Origin: Streptomyces sp. T39
GTDB taxonomy: Bacteria > Actinomycetota > Actinomycetes > Streptomycetales > Streptomycetaceae
Length of the DNA stretch: 33,162 nucleotides
Direction of reading: 5' to 3'
NCBI RefSeq assembly: GCF_008042045.1
Contig: NZ_RDBP01000012.1
Location: forward strand, 1,505,444 to 1,538,605
The notes beneath the pieces are model-generated. The model ran no database searches. It was given only the letters and a program-made list of their open reading frames with translations, and was not told the origin of the DNA. The translations under genes were made by a program, and so were the position numbers. Shown here one piece after another: positions 7,018 to 13,693 of this stretch (position 1 is the stretch's first letter; every line of letters starts with the position of its first letter).

Positions 7018-8424
7018 GTGACCATGACCGCAGACACTTCCCTGCGTTTCCGCGAGTTCAAGATGCCCGACGTGGGCGAGGGACTCACCGAGGCCGAGAT
7101 CCTCAAGTGGTACGTCCAGCCCGGTGACACCGTCACCGACGGGCAGGTCGTGTGCGAGGTCGAGACGGCGAAGGCGGCCGTCGAACTGCCGATCCCGTAC
7201 GACGGCGTCGTGCACGAACTCCGCTTCGAGGAGGGGACCACCGTCGACGTCGGCACGTCGATCATCACGATCGACGTGGCGCCCGGGTCGGGCCCCGCCG
7301 CACAGGCCCCGGCCCCCGAGCCCGCCGCCGCGGCCGCGGAGCCCGCGCCCGTCGCCGAGGAGGAGGAGAAGCCGAAGGGCCGCCAGCCGGTGCTCGTCGG
7401 CTACGGCGTCGCCGAGTCCTCCACCAAGCGCCGGCCGCGCAAGCAGACCGCCGCCGTGCCGGAGCAGGCGGCCGTCGCCATCCAGGCCGAGATGAACGGC
7501 CACGCCACCACCGCGCCGGACACCCGTCCGCTGGCCAAGCCGCCGGTCCGCAAGCTCGCCAAGGACCTGGGCATCGACCTTGCCACGGTGACGCCGACCG
7601 GCCCCGACGGGATCATCACCCGCGAGGACGTCCACGCGGCGGCCGCCCCGGCGCCCGCGCCGGCCGCCCCCGCGTCGACTCCCGCCCCGGTGTCGGTGGC
7701 GGCCGAGCCCGGCGTCCCCGGTGCCCGCGAGACCCGTGTGCCGATCAAGGGCGTGCGCAAGGCGACCGCGGCCGCGATGGTCGGCAGCGCGTTCACCGCG
7801 CCGCACGTCACCGAGTTCGTCACCCTCGACGTGACCCGCACGATGAAGCTCGTCGAGGAGCTGAAGGGCGACAAGGACATGGCGGGGCTGCGGGTGAACC
7901 CGCTGCTGCTGATCGCCAAGGCCCTGCTGGTCGCCATCAAGCGCAACCCGGGGATCAACGCCTCCTGGGATGAAGCGGCCCAGGAGATCGTCCAGAAGCA
8001 CTACGTCAACCTGGGCATCGCCGCGGCCACCCCGCGCGGTCTGATCGTGCCGAACATCAAGGACGCGCACGACAAGACCCTGCCCGAACTGGCCGCCGCG
8101 CTGGGCGAGCTGGTCTCCACCGCGCGCGAGGGCAGGACCACGCCGGCGGCGATGCAGGGCGGCACGGTGACCATCACCAACGTCGGCGTCTTCGGCGTCG
8201 ACACGGGGACGCCCATCCTCAACCCCGGCGAGTCCGCCATCCTCGCGGTCGGCGCGATCAAGCTCCAGCCGTGGGTGCACAAGGGCAAGGTCAAGCCGCG
8301 TCAGGTCACCACGCTCGCGCTCTCCTTCGACCACCGGCTGGTCGACGGCGAGCTCGGCTCCAAGGTCCTCGCCGATGTGGCGGCGATCCTGGAGCAGCCG
8401 AAGCGGCTGATCACCTGGGCGTGA
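7018..8424 (+). CDS. bkdC: Dihydrolipoamide acyltransferase (E2) of the branched-chain 2-oxoacid dehydrogenase
   Basis: Seen: 468 aa with the full E2 order. The lipoyl domain is at about 11-85, with lipoyl-lysine K52 in VETAKAAVE. An Ala/Pro/Glu linker follows, then a peripheral subunit-binding domain at about 170-208 (VRKLAKDLGIDL, then GIITREDV), then another Ala/Pro linker. The catalytic acyltransferase domain runs from about 240 and ends with H439 and D443 in DHRLVDG. Role: accepts the branched acyl group on lipoate and transfers it to CoA, forming the core of the complex. No E3 gene is in the window, so E3 must come from elsewhere. GTG 7018 has GAGGGG four bases upstream; ATG 7024 is an alternative at spacing ten. 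Last gene of the operon. Confidence 0.94.
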   Translation: MTMTADTSLRFREFKMPDVGEGLTEAEILKWYVQPGDTVTDGQVVCEVETAKAAVELPIPYDGVVHELRFEEGTTVDVGTSIITIDVAPGSGPAAQAPAPEPAAAAAEPAPVAEEEEKPKGRQPVLVGYGVAESSTKRRPRKQTAAVPEQAAVAIQAEMNGHATTAPDTRPLAKPPVRKLAKDLGIDLATVTPTGPDGIITREDVHAAAAPAPAPAAPASTPAPVSVAAEPGVPGARETRVPIKGVRKATAAAMVGSAFTAPHVTEFVTLDVTRTMKLVEELKGDKDMAGLRVNPLLLIAKALLVAIKRNPGINASWDEAAQEIVQKHYVNLGIAAATPRGLIVPNIKDAHDKTLPELAAALGELVSTAREGRTTPAAMQGGTVTITNVGVFGVDTGTPILNPGESAILAVGAIKLQPWVHKGKVKPRQVTTLALSFDHRLVDGELGSKVLADVAAILEQPKRLITWA

Positions 8425-8439
8425 CGTCCGCCATGCCCT

Positions 8440-8453
8440 GTTTCACGTGAAAC
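8440..8453. promoter_or_regulatory. parS site (ParB binding)
   Basis: GTTTCACGTGAAAC, a perfect 14-bp palindrome identical to the Streptomyces parS consensus as I know it. It lies 15 bp after the bkdC stop codon, in the short gap before the terminators. ParB dimers load at such sites, which cluster around oriC, and organise the origin region for segregation during sporulation. I saw no second copy in this window. Confidence 0.88.
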
Positions 8454-8482
8454 GCCGGGAGGCTCGCGCCTCTTGACCGTCC

Positions 8483-8512
8483 GGCGGCCTTCCGTCTCGG
8501 CGGGAGGCCGCC
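8483..8512 (+). terminator. GC-rich hairpin after bkdC
   Basis: GGCGGCCT (8483-8490) pairs perfectly with AGGCCGCC (8505-8512) over a 14-base loop. No U-tract, as is usual in Streptomyces. First of two hairpins ending the bkd operon. Confidence 0.6.
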
Positions 8513-8520
8513 CGCACCGC

Positions 8521-8551
8521 AAAGCCCCGTCCGCATCCCGGACGGGGCTTT
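8521..8551. terminator. Strong terminator hairpin
   Basis: AAAGCCCCGTCC (8521-8532) pairs perfectly with GGACGGGGCTTT (8540-8551), 7-base loop. A 12-bp stem with A-rich and T-rich ends; main terminator of bkdABC, shielding the GntR gene just downstream. Confidence 0.85.
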
Positions 8552-8572
8552 CTGGTTGAAGTCTGTTGTATC

Positions 8573-8578
8573 TATGCT
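8573..8578 (+). promoter_or_regulatory. Possible -10 element of a leaderless GntR transcript
   Basis: TATGCT lies six bases before ATG 8585, the usual place for a -10 box when transcription starts at the A of the start codon. No ribosome binding site is visible upstream of that ATG or of GTG 8581. No good -35 was found, so confidence is low. Confidence 0.3.
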
Positions 8579-8580
8579 GT

Positions 8581-9276
8581 GTGCATGCCTGCTCCAGCCC
8601 CCGCCCCGGCCGCCGCCCCCGCCGAGACGGAAGGCCCGCCAAGCAGCCACCCGCCGCCGAGCGCGTCTACGCCCACATCAAGCAGGCCGTGCTCGACCGC
8701 GAGTACGAGGGCGGCACCCTCCTCACCGAGGGCGAACTGGCCGACGCGGTGGGCGTCTCGCGCACCCCCGTGCGGGAGGCGCTGCTCAAGCTCGAGGTCG
8801 AGGGGCTGATCAAGCTCTACCCCAAGAAGGGCGCCCTGGTGCTCGCCGTCTCCGCGCAGGAGATCGCGGACGTGGTCGAGACCCGGCTGCTGGTCGAGGA
8901 GTTCGCCGTCCGCAAGGCGGTGCCCGCCCCCGCTCGCCTGATCGCCCGGCTCGAGGAACTCCTCGACGAGCAGCGCCGCCACCTCGACGCGGGCGATCTG
9001 GCCGCCTTCGCCGTCAGCGACCGCTGCTTCCACGCCGAGATAGTCCGCCACGCCGGGAACGAGATCCTCTCCAAGCTCTACGACCAGCTGCGCGACCGTC
9101 AGCTGCGCATGGGCGTCGCCATCATGCAGGCCCTCCCCGACCGGGTGACCCGCAACTACGCGGAGCACGGCGAGATCCTCGACCGCATCAGGGCCGGCGA
9201 CGCCGACGGCGCGGCCGCCTGTGTGCGGCAGCACCTCGGCCGGGTCAAGGGCCTGGTCCGGGGTGAGGACCGGTGA
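8581..9276 (+). CDS. GntR-family (FCD) transcriptional regulator, possible N-terminal frameshift
   Basis: Seen: 231 aa from GTG 8581. A winged helix lies at about 25-90 (ERVYAHIKQAVLDREYEGG, then VSRTPVREALLKLEVEGLI, then KKGALV), followed by an FCD ligand-binding domain with metal-type residues in SDRCFHAEIVRHAGN and NYAEHGEIL. Family role: repressor of nearby genes, released by a carboxylate-like ligand. It overlaps the MFS gene by four bases (GTGA), so they are co-translated and the ligand may be that transporter's substrate. Odd: ATG 8585 opens another frame (MPAPAPAPAAAPAETEGPP) that looks like a normal streptomycete N-terminus. One extra C in the run at about 8637-8641 would join it to AKQPPAAERVY. 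Either a one-base error or deletion lies there, or the protein starts at 8581 with an Arg-rich leader. Confidence 0.88.
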   Translation: MHACSSPRPGRRPRRDGRPAKQPPAAERVYAHIKQAVLDREYEGGTLLTEGELADAVGVSRTPVREALLKLEVEGLIKLYPKKGALVLAVSAQEIADVVETRLLVEEFAVRKAVPAPARLIARLEELLDEQRRHLDAGDLAAFAVSDRCFHAEIVRHAGNEILSKLYDQLRDRQLRMGVAIMQALPDRVTRNYAEHGEILDRIRAGDADGAAACVRQHLGRVKGLVRGEDR

Positions 9277-10580
9277 GCGCCTCCTCCTCCGAGGTGTCGC
9301 TGCCCGGCGACCCTCCCGGCGGCCGCCGCGCCGCCGCGATCTGGGGCATCGGCGTCGCCGTCTACTTCGTCGCCGTCATCTTCCGGACCTCGCTCGGGGT
9401 CGCCGGACTCGACGCCGCCGACCGCTTCGACGTCAACGCCTCGGCCCTGTCCACCTTCTCCATCCTCCAGCTCCTCGTCTACGCGGGCATGCAGATACCC
9501 GTCGGCCTGATGGTCGACCGGCTCGGCACCAAGAAGGTCCTCACCCTCGGCGTCGTGCTCTTCACCATCGGCCAGCTGGGCTTCGCGCTGTCGCCGTCCT
9601 ACGGCACGGCGCTCGCCTCCCGCGCCCTGCTCGGCTGCGGCGACGCCATGACCTTCATCAGCGTGCTGCGACTCGGCGCACGCTGGTTCCCGGTGCGCAA
9701 GGGCCCGCTGGTGGCCCAGGTCGCCGCCCTGTTCGGCATGGCGGGCAACCTCGTCTCCACGCTGCTGATCGCACGCATGCTGCACGGGCTGGGATGGACC
9801 GCGACCTTCGCCGGAAGCTCCGCGGCCGGACTGGTGGTCCTCGTCCTGCTGGTGCTCTTCCTCAAGGACCACCCCGAGGGCCACGAACCGCCGCCCGTGC
9901 ACCACGCCGGCACCGCCTTCGTGCGGCGCCAGATCGCCGCGTCCTGGCGCGAACCCGGCACCCGGCTGGGGATGTGGGTGCACTTCACCACCCAGTTCCC
10001 CGCGATGGTGTTCCTGCTGCTGTGGGGGATGCCGTTCCTCGTCGAGGCGCAGCACCTCACCCGGGAGACCGCCGGTGCGCTGCTGACGCTCGTGGTCGCC
10101 TCCAACATGGTCGTCGGCCTCGTCTACGGCCAGGTCATCGCCCGGCACCACGCGGCCCGCGCCCCGCTGGCCCTCGGCACGATCGGCGCGAGCGCGCTGC
10201 TGTGGGCCGCGACGATCACCTACCCGGGCGACGAAGCGCCGATGTGGCTGCTGATCACCCTGTGCACGGTCCTCGGGGCATGCGGCCCCGCGTCGATGAT
10301 CGGCTTCGACTTCGCCCGCCCGGCCAATCCGCCCGAGCGGCAGGGCACCGCGTCCGGCATCGTCAACATGGGCGGCTTCGTCGCCTCGATGACCACGCTG
10401 CTCGCCGTGGGCGTCCTGCTGGACGCGACGGACGACAACTACCGCATCGCCTTCACGTCCGTCTTCGTCCTCCAGGCGATCGGCGTCACCCAGATCCTGC
10501 GGCTGCGCTCCCGCACCGCGCGCCGGGAGCGGGAGCGTCTGGTCGCGAGCCGCGTGGAGGCCGTGCACGTACCGGCGTGA
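9273..10580 (+). CDS. Major facilitator superfamily transporter
   Basis: Seen: 435 aa with about 12 hydrophobic segments in two halves. The first helix is at about 20-40 (AAAIWGIGVAVYFVAVIFRTS), and the family loop-2/3 motif GLMVDRLGTKK lies at about 78-88. The central cytoplasmic loop is hydrophilic around 205-225 (KDHPEGHEPPPVHH). The second half has the equivalent GTASGIVNMGGF segment at about 360-371. Family role: proton-coupled uptake or export of a small molecule across the cytoplasmic membrane; the form resembles sugar-phosphate or nitrate/organic-anion type carriers, but the substrate is unknown. GTG 9273 lies in the GTGA overlap with the GntR gene, so the pair is one operon and probably a regulated transport unit. 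Confidence 0.9.
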   Translation: MSASSSEVSLPGDPPGGRRAAAIWGIGVAVYFVAVIFRTSLGVAGLDAADRFDVNASALSTFSILQLLVYAGMQIPVGLMVDRLGTKKVLTLGVVLFTIGQLGFALSPSYGTALASRALLGCGDAMTFISVLRLGARWFPVRKGPLVAQVAALFGMAGNLVSTLLIARMLHGLGWTATFAGSSAAGLVVLVLLVLFLKDHPEGHEPPPVHHAGTAFVRRQIAASWREPGTRLGMWVHFTTQFPAMVFLLLWGMPFLVEAQHLTRETAGALLTLVVASNMVVGLVYGQVIARHHAARAPLALGTIGASALLWAATITYPGDEAPMWLLITLCTVLGACGPASMIGFDFARPANPPERQGTASGIVNMGGFVASMTTLLAVGVLLDATDDNYRIAFTSVFVLQAIGVTQILRLRSRTARRERERLVASRVEAVHVPA

Positions 10581-10590
10581 CCGCCCGGGG

Positions 10591-10609
10591 GCCTCGCGCG
10601 CCGCGAGGT
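10591..10609. terminator. Bidirectional hairpin between convergent genes
   Basis: CCTCGCG (10592-10598) pairs with CGCGAGG (10602-10608), extended by a G-U pair. It lies between the MFS gene and the converging MDMPI-like gene, and could serve both. Confidence 0.55.
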
Positions 10610-10625
10610 CCGGGACGGCGGGGTG

Positions 10626-11450
10626 CTACGGGGTGACCGCCAGCACCCGCAGGATCGCCTCGGCCAGATCCGTGTCCCCGTCCGCCTTCACCCGGTCCGC
10701 CACCGCGGCGGGCCTCACCCGGCCGCACGCGAGCCGGTAGAACGTCTCCCAGTCCGTGGCCAGCGACACCAGCGGACCCAGCGACGGCGACCCGTCCACC
10801 GAGCCCCGGCCGTCCGCGTCCACCCGGACCGTCCGCAGGAACTCGACGGGACCGCTCACGTCGAAGACGACGGCCGACTGCGCGGGGGCGCCCGCGTCCT
10901 TGGCGACCACCTTCGGCAGCGCCTCGATCAGGAAGTCACGGGCGACGTAGGCGCCCGGCGAGTCGAGGTTGCCCGGCGCGTTCAGCGCCACCCGCAGGTC
11001 CTGCTCGTGCACCCAGGTGTCGAACGCCCGCTTGCGGTAGGCGACTTCCAGCGTCTGCTCGGTGCCCAGCGGGGCGCGGACCAGCGTGTCCGGCGTGCGG
11101 CTCTCGTTCCGGAGCTGGCGCGCCCGGCGGATCAGCACGTACTCCAGCTCGGAGGTCATCTCGGGCGCGGTGTGGTGCCGGCGCACGTCGACCTGCATCT
11201 CCATGTAGCGGGCGAACTCGCTCTGCACGTGGTAGAGATCCCGCGGCAGGGAGTGGATGGGGCGCGGGTCGCCGAGCATCTCGCATTCCATGCCGATGAC
11301 GTGCGACACGATGTCCCGGACCGACCAGCCCGGGCAGGGTGTCGCGCGGTTCCACTCGCCCTCGACGAGTGGCTGCACCAGCTCGGCTATCGCTTCGACC
11401 GAGTGGGTCCAGGCATCGGCGTAGTTCTGGAGGCTGGGATGGACGGTCAC
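10626..11450 (-). CDS. Maleylpyruvate isomerase family mycothiol-dependent (DinB-like) protein
   Basis: Seen: 274 aa. The N-terminal four-helix-bundle domain has the family motif TPCPGWSVRDIVSHVIG near residues 35-51, with the metal-site histidine. The conserved WVHEQDLR helix is near 145-155. A C-terminal domain with VSGPVEFLRTVRVDADGRG follows. Family role: metal-dependent enzymes that use mycothiol, the actinobacterial thiol, for isomerisation or S-transfer; the substrate is not deducible. GTG 11450 has GAGGGG four bases upstream, which fixes the start well inside a much longer open frame. It is divergent from the nitrilase-family gene at 11619, with 168 bp of shared promoter region. Confidence 0.87.
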   Translation of the reverse strand: MTVHPSLQNYADAWTHSVEAIAELVQPLVEGEWNRATPCPGWSVRDIVSHVIGMECEMLGDPRPIHSLPRDLYHVQSEFARYMEMQVDVRRHHTAPEMTSELEYVLIRRARQLRNESRTPDTLVRAPLGTEQTLEVAYRKRAFDTWVHEQDLRVALNAPGNLDSPGAYVARDFLIEALPKVVAKDAGAPAQSAVVFDVSGPVEFLRTVRVDADGRGSVDGSPSLGPLVSLATDWETFYRLACGRVRPAAVADRVKADGDTDLAEAILRVLAVTP

Positions 11451-11618
11451 GGGACCCCTCGGCGGTCGTACGCGGGCAAACTGGACTGGCAGCGCTGTGT
11501 GGGGTCCGGGGGTGGCCCCCGGATAGGCACAGTACGCTGCCGGAAGGCACCCCGGCAGTGCTTTCGTGTGACGATCGTAGGCCCGTGTTGACGACTTGAA
11601 TGCCAGGACGGTGGTAGT

Positions 11619-12425
11619 GTGCGCGCCTCCCTCGTGCAGATCTCGGTGGAACCGGATGAAACGGTGGAATCCCGCAGACGTCGTGTCGCCTCCCTGGTGC
11701 GCGGACAGAGCGGCGCCGACCTGGTGGTCCTTCCCGAGCTGTGGCCCGTCGGGGCCTTCGCGTACCAGGCGTTCGAGGCCGAGGCCGAGTCGCCGGACGG
11801 ACCGACCTACGAGGCCATGGCCGAGGCGGCGCGCGACGCCGGGGTGTGGCTGCACGCCGGGTCGGTCGTCGAGAAGACGGCCGACGGCACCCTCTACAAC
11901 ACGGCCCTCGTGATCTCCCCCACGGGCGAACTCGCCGCCACCTACCGCAAGATCCACCGCTTCGGTTTCGACAAGGGCGAGGCGGTCATGATGGGCGCAG
12001 GCCGCGACCTCGTCACCGTTCCCGTCCCGGGCCACCTCACCCTCGGCCTCGCCACCTGCTACGACCTGCGCTTCCCCGAGCTCTTCCGGGGCCTGACCGA
12101 CGCCGGGGCAAAGGCCCTCGTGATCCCGGCGGGCTGGCCGGCCCGCCGCCGCGACCACTGGACCCTGCTCGCCCGTGCCCGCGCCGTCGAGAACCAGGCG
12201 TACGTCCTCGCCTGCGGCACCGCCGGGACCCACGCCGGCGTCGAGCAGGCCGGGCACAGCATCGTCGTCGACCCCTGGGGCGAGACCCTCGCGGAGGCCG
12301 GCCCCGGCGAGGAGATCCTCACCGTGGACCTCGACCCCGCCAAGGTGGAGTCCACCCGCGACGTCTTCCCGGCGCTGAAGGACCGGCGGCTGGGGCTGCC
12401 CGTCCCGCAGCGCCTGCGGGACTGA
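11619..12425 (+). CDS. Carbon-nitrogen hydrolase (nitrilase superfamily)
   Basis: Seen: 268 aa with the complete Glu-Lys-Cys triad: E40 in VVLPEL, K111 in YRKIHRF and C147 in LATCYDLRFPE. The C-terminal segment VVDPWGETLAEAG and the DLDPAKVESTRDVFP end are typical. By shape it is closest to the omega-amidase/Nit branch, which repairs deaminated glutathione or hydrolyses 2-oxo-amides; other amidases are possible. Soluble cytoplasmic enzyme. GTG 11619 begins the conserved RASLVQISV strand; AGGA and GGTGG lie upstream. It converges on the LURP-one-like gene with a 10-bp gap. Confidence 0.9.
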   Translation: MRASLVQISVEPDETVESRRRRVASLVRGQSGADLVVLPELWPVGAFAYQAFEAEAESPDGPTYEAMAEAARDAGVWLHAGSVVEKTADGTLYNTALVISPTGELAATYRKIHRFGFDKGEAVMMGAGRDLVTVPVPGHLTLGLATCYDLRFPELFRGLTDAGAKALVIPAGWPARRRDHWTLLARARAVENQAYVLACGTAGTHAGVEQAGHSIVVDPWGETLAEAGPGEEILTVDLDPAKVESTRDVFPALKDRRLGLPVPQRLRD

Positions 12426-12435
12426 GGCCGGGGGC

Positions 12436-12933
12436 TCAGTCCTCCTCGTCGCGCTCCCGCTCCGCCATCCTGATCACGCAGACCGCGATCGCGATGAGCA
12501 GCGCGGCGTCGGCGTCCTCCCGGACCACGTCCACCCCGTAGGTGTCCCGGAGCGTCAGCCACCGCCGCGAGACGTGGGCCAGGAGTTCGCCGTCGTACTC
12601 CACGACGAACTCCCGGTCCAGGATCCGCCCGCTCACATCGAGCTCGGTTCCCTCGGCGAGCGTGACCCGGAAGTGGTTCCGCAGCAGGGACAGCCGCTTG
12701 CGCCGGATGGTCGCCAGCGCCTTCCCCTCCTGCTCGACGGTCATCGCCCCGCGCAGGCTGAACAATTTCTGCCGCAGCGTCACCAGCACGTACCCGCTGG
12801 GGTCCTTCAGCTCCAGCGTGTCCCGCAGCCGCAGCGCCTTCCCGTCGACGAGAAACGCGTGCCGGCCGTGCTCGTCCTCGATCCAGTAGTCGTCACCGAT
12901 GGCGAAGATCTTGTCGCGTACCAGGTATTTCAT
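12436..12933 (-). CDS. LURP-one-related family protein
   Basis: Seen: 165 aa rich in beta strands. YLVRDKIFAIGDDYWIEDEHG opens the fold, then repeated strand pairs (LRDTLELKDPSGYVLVTLRQK, LSLLRNHFRVTLAEG) and a hydrophobic C-terminal helix near 144-156 (AALLIAIAVCVIRM), as in Tubby/LURP-one fold proteins. Proposed family roles are lipid or membrane association; the bacterial function is not known. ATG 12933 has no clear ribosome binding site, being preceded directly by CCCCC, so a leaderless transcript is possible. It is the last core-type gene before the accessory-looking module at 13202. Confidence 0.8.
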   Translation of the reverse strand: MKYLVRDKIFAIGDDYWIEDEHGRHAFLVDGKALRLRDTLELKDPSGYVLVTLRQKLFSLRGAMTVEQEGKALATIRRKRLSLLRNHFRVTLAEGTELDVSGRILDREFVVEYDGELLAHVSRRWLTLRDTYGVDVVREDADAALLIAIAVCVIRMAERERDEED

Positions 12934-13201
12934 GGGGGTCGCATACCCGGTCGGGGGTGGGGGAGCGTGCGTGTTACCCGAAGAGGTGAAGATGGGTGGG
13001 GGTGGGGTGTGTGATCGAGGAACGTTTCCCGAGGGTGCGCAGCCCGTGCTGCGACCTGGATGTATCGATCATGCGCCGCGGGGACTCGCGGGCGTGAAGG
13101 AACGTTGCGGCGATATCTAGTCGTATCAGCTTCCCCGAGCTGTGGGTTTGCGCCGCCGCTACAGTCTGCTCCCGACCGCAACTCTTTCCGTCGGGGTGGA
13201 A
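12934..13201. other. Intergenic region upstream of the secreted-protein operon
   Basis: 268 bp holding the start region of the LURP-one gene and the promoter of the operon beginning at 13202. GGAAC occurs twice (about 13020 and 13099-13103). The second is followed 18 bases later by CGTAT, which faintly resembles an ECF-sigma promoter. TACAGT at about 13160 could be a -10. GGGGTGGA (13193-13200) is the likely ribosome binding site for ATG 13202. None of the promoter readings is secure. Confidence 0.35.
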
Positions 13202-13678
13202 ATGAAGAAGTTCAGCGTTTCTCTGGGAGCAGCAGCGCTTTTCCTGTTCTCGGTGGGTGCAGGGCCGGCTGACGCCATCAGTGACAGTTCGAAGCGCTCC
13301 ATCGGCCGTGGAATCAGCCTGCAGGCGAACGCCTGGGAGTGCAATCTCTGGGCGAAGGCATGTGACTGGAAGACGTCGGCCAAGGTCTACAAGGGTTCGA
13401 AGCGCCAGAAGATGACCTGGGTCAAGAACGTCGCCCAGATCACGGGCCGGGGCGGATCCGTATCCATCGGCGGCAGTGGCACCGGTGTTACCGGCAGTGG
13501 GAGTGCCGGCACTCACTCGTTCGAGTGGACAAACAAGAACGCTTGGATGGCAGACCTCGCGGGGCAGGCGCGCTCCGGCTACCTGTCCATGGTCTGGGGC
13601 ATCGAGACCTGCTCCCATGCCTCGACCCATCACGAGTACCTGGGCGTCAAGGGGACCGCGTCCGCCTGCGCCGGCTGA
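13202..13678 (+). CDS. Small secreted protein with four cysteines, unknown function
   Basis: I do not recognise the family. Seen: 158 aa with a clear Sec signal peptide (MKKFSVSLGAAALFLFSVGAGPADA, likely cut after A25), leaving a mature domain of about 133 residues. Cysteines at 47, 54, 137 and 156 suggest two disulfides. The mature part is rich in Trp, Gly, Ser and Lys, with a Gly/Ser stretch at 82-103 (GRGGSVSIGGSGTGVTGSGS) and aromatic segments before and after it. Net basic character near the N-terminus. ATG 13202 has GGGGTGGA just upstream. It is the first gene of a tight same-strand run followed by a membrane-anchored protein, an ABC ATPase and a permease fragment. This order recalls bacteriocin loci of the lactococcin-972 type, but I see no sequence likeness to lactococcin 972 itself. 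Codon third positions are less GC-biased than in the flanking genes. Confidence 0.85.
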   Translation: MKKFSVSLGAAALFLFSVGAGPADAISDSSKRSIGRGISLQANAWECNLWAKACDWKTSAKVYKGSKRQKMTWVKNVAQITGRGGSVSIGGSGTGVTGSGSAGTHSFEWTNKNAWMADLAGQARSGYLSMVWGIETCSHASTHHEYLGVKGTASACAG

Positions 13679-13693
13679 GCGAACGGAACTGAC

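Noticed and set aside
11588..11620. Promoter TTGACG/TAGTGT for the nitrilase-family gene
   Set aside because: Both hexamers look good, but the spacer is 21 bp, too long for a sigma-70-type promoter.
13099..13127. ECF-sigma promoter (GGAAC, N18, CGTAT) for the secreted-protein operon
   Set aside because: The match is short, a second GGAAC occurs nearby by chance, and the start site is unknown; kept only as a remark in the intergenic entry.
13202..13678. Direct assignment of the small secreted protein as lactococcin 972
   Set aside because: Gene order is similar, but the mature sequence shows none of the family's recognisable segments; only the analogy of layout is kept.
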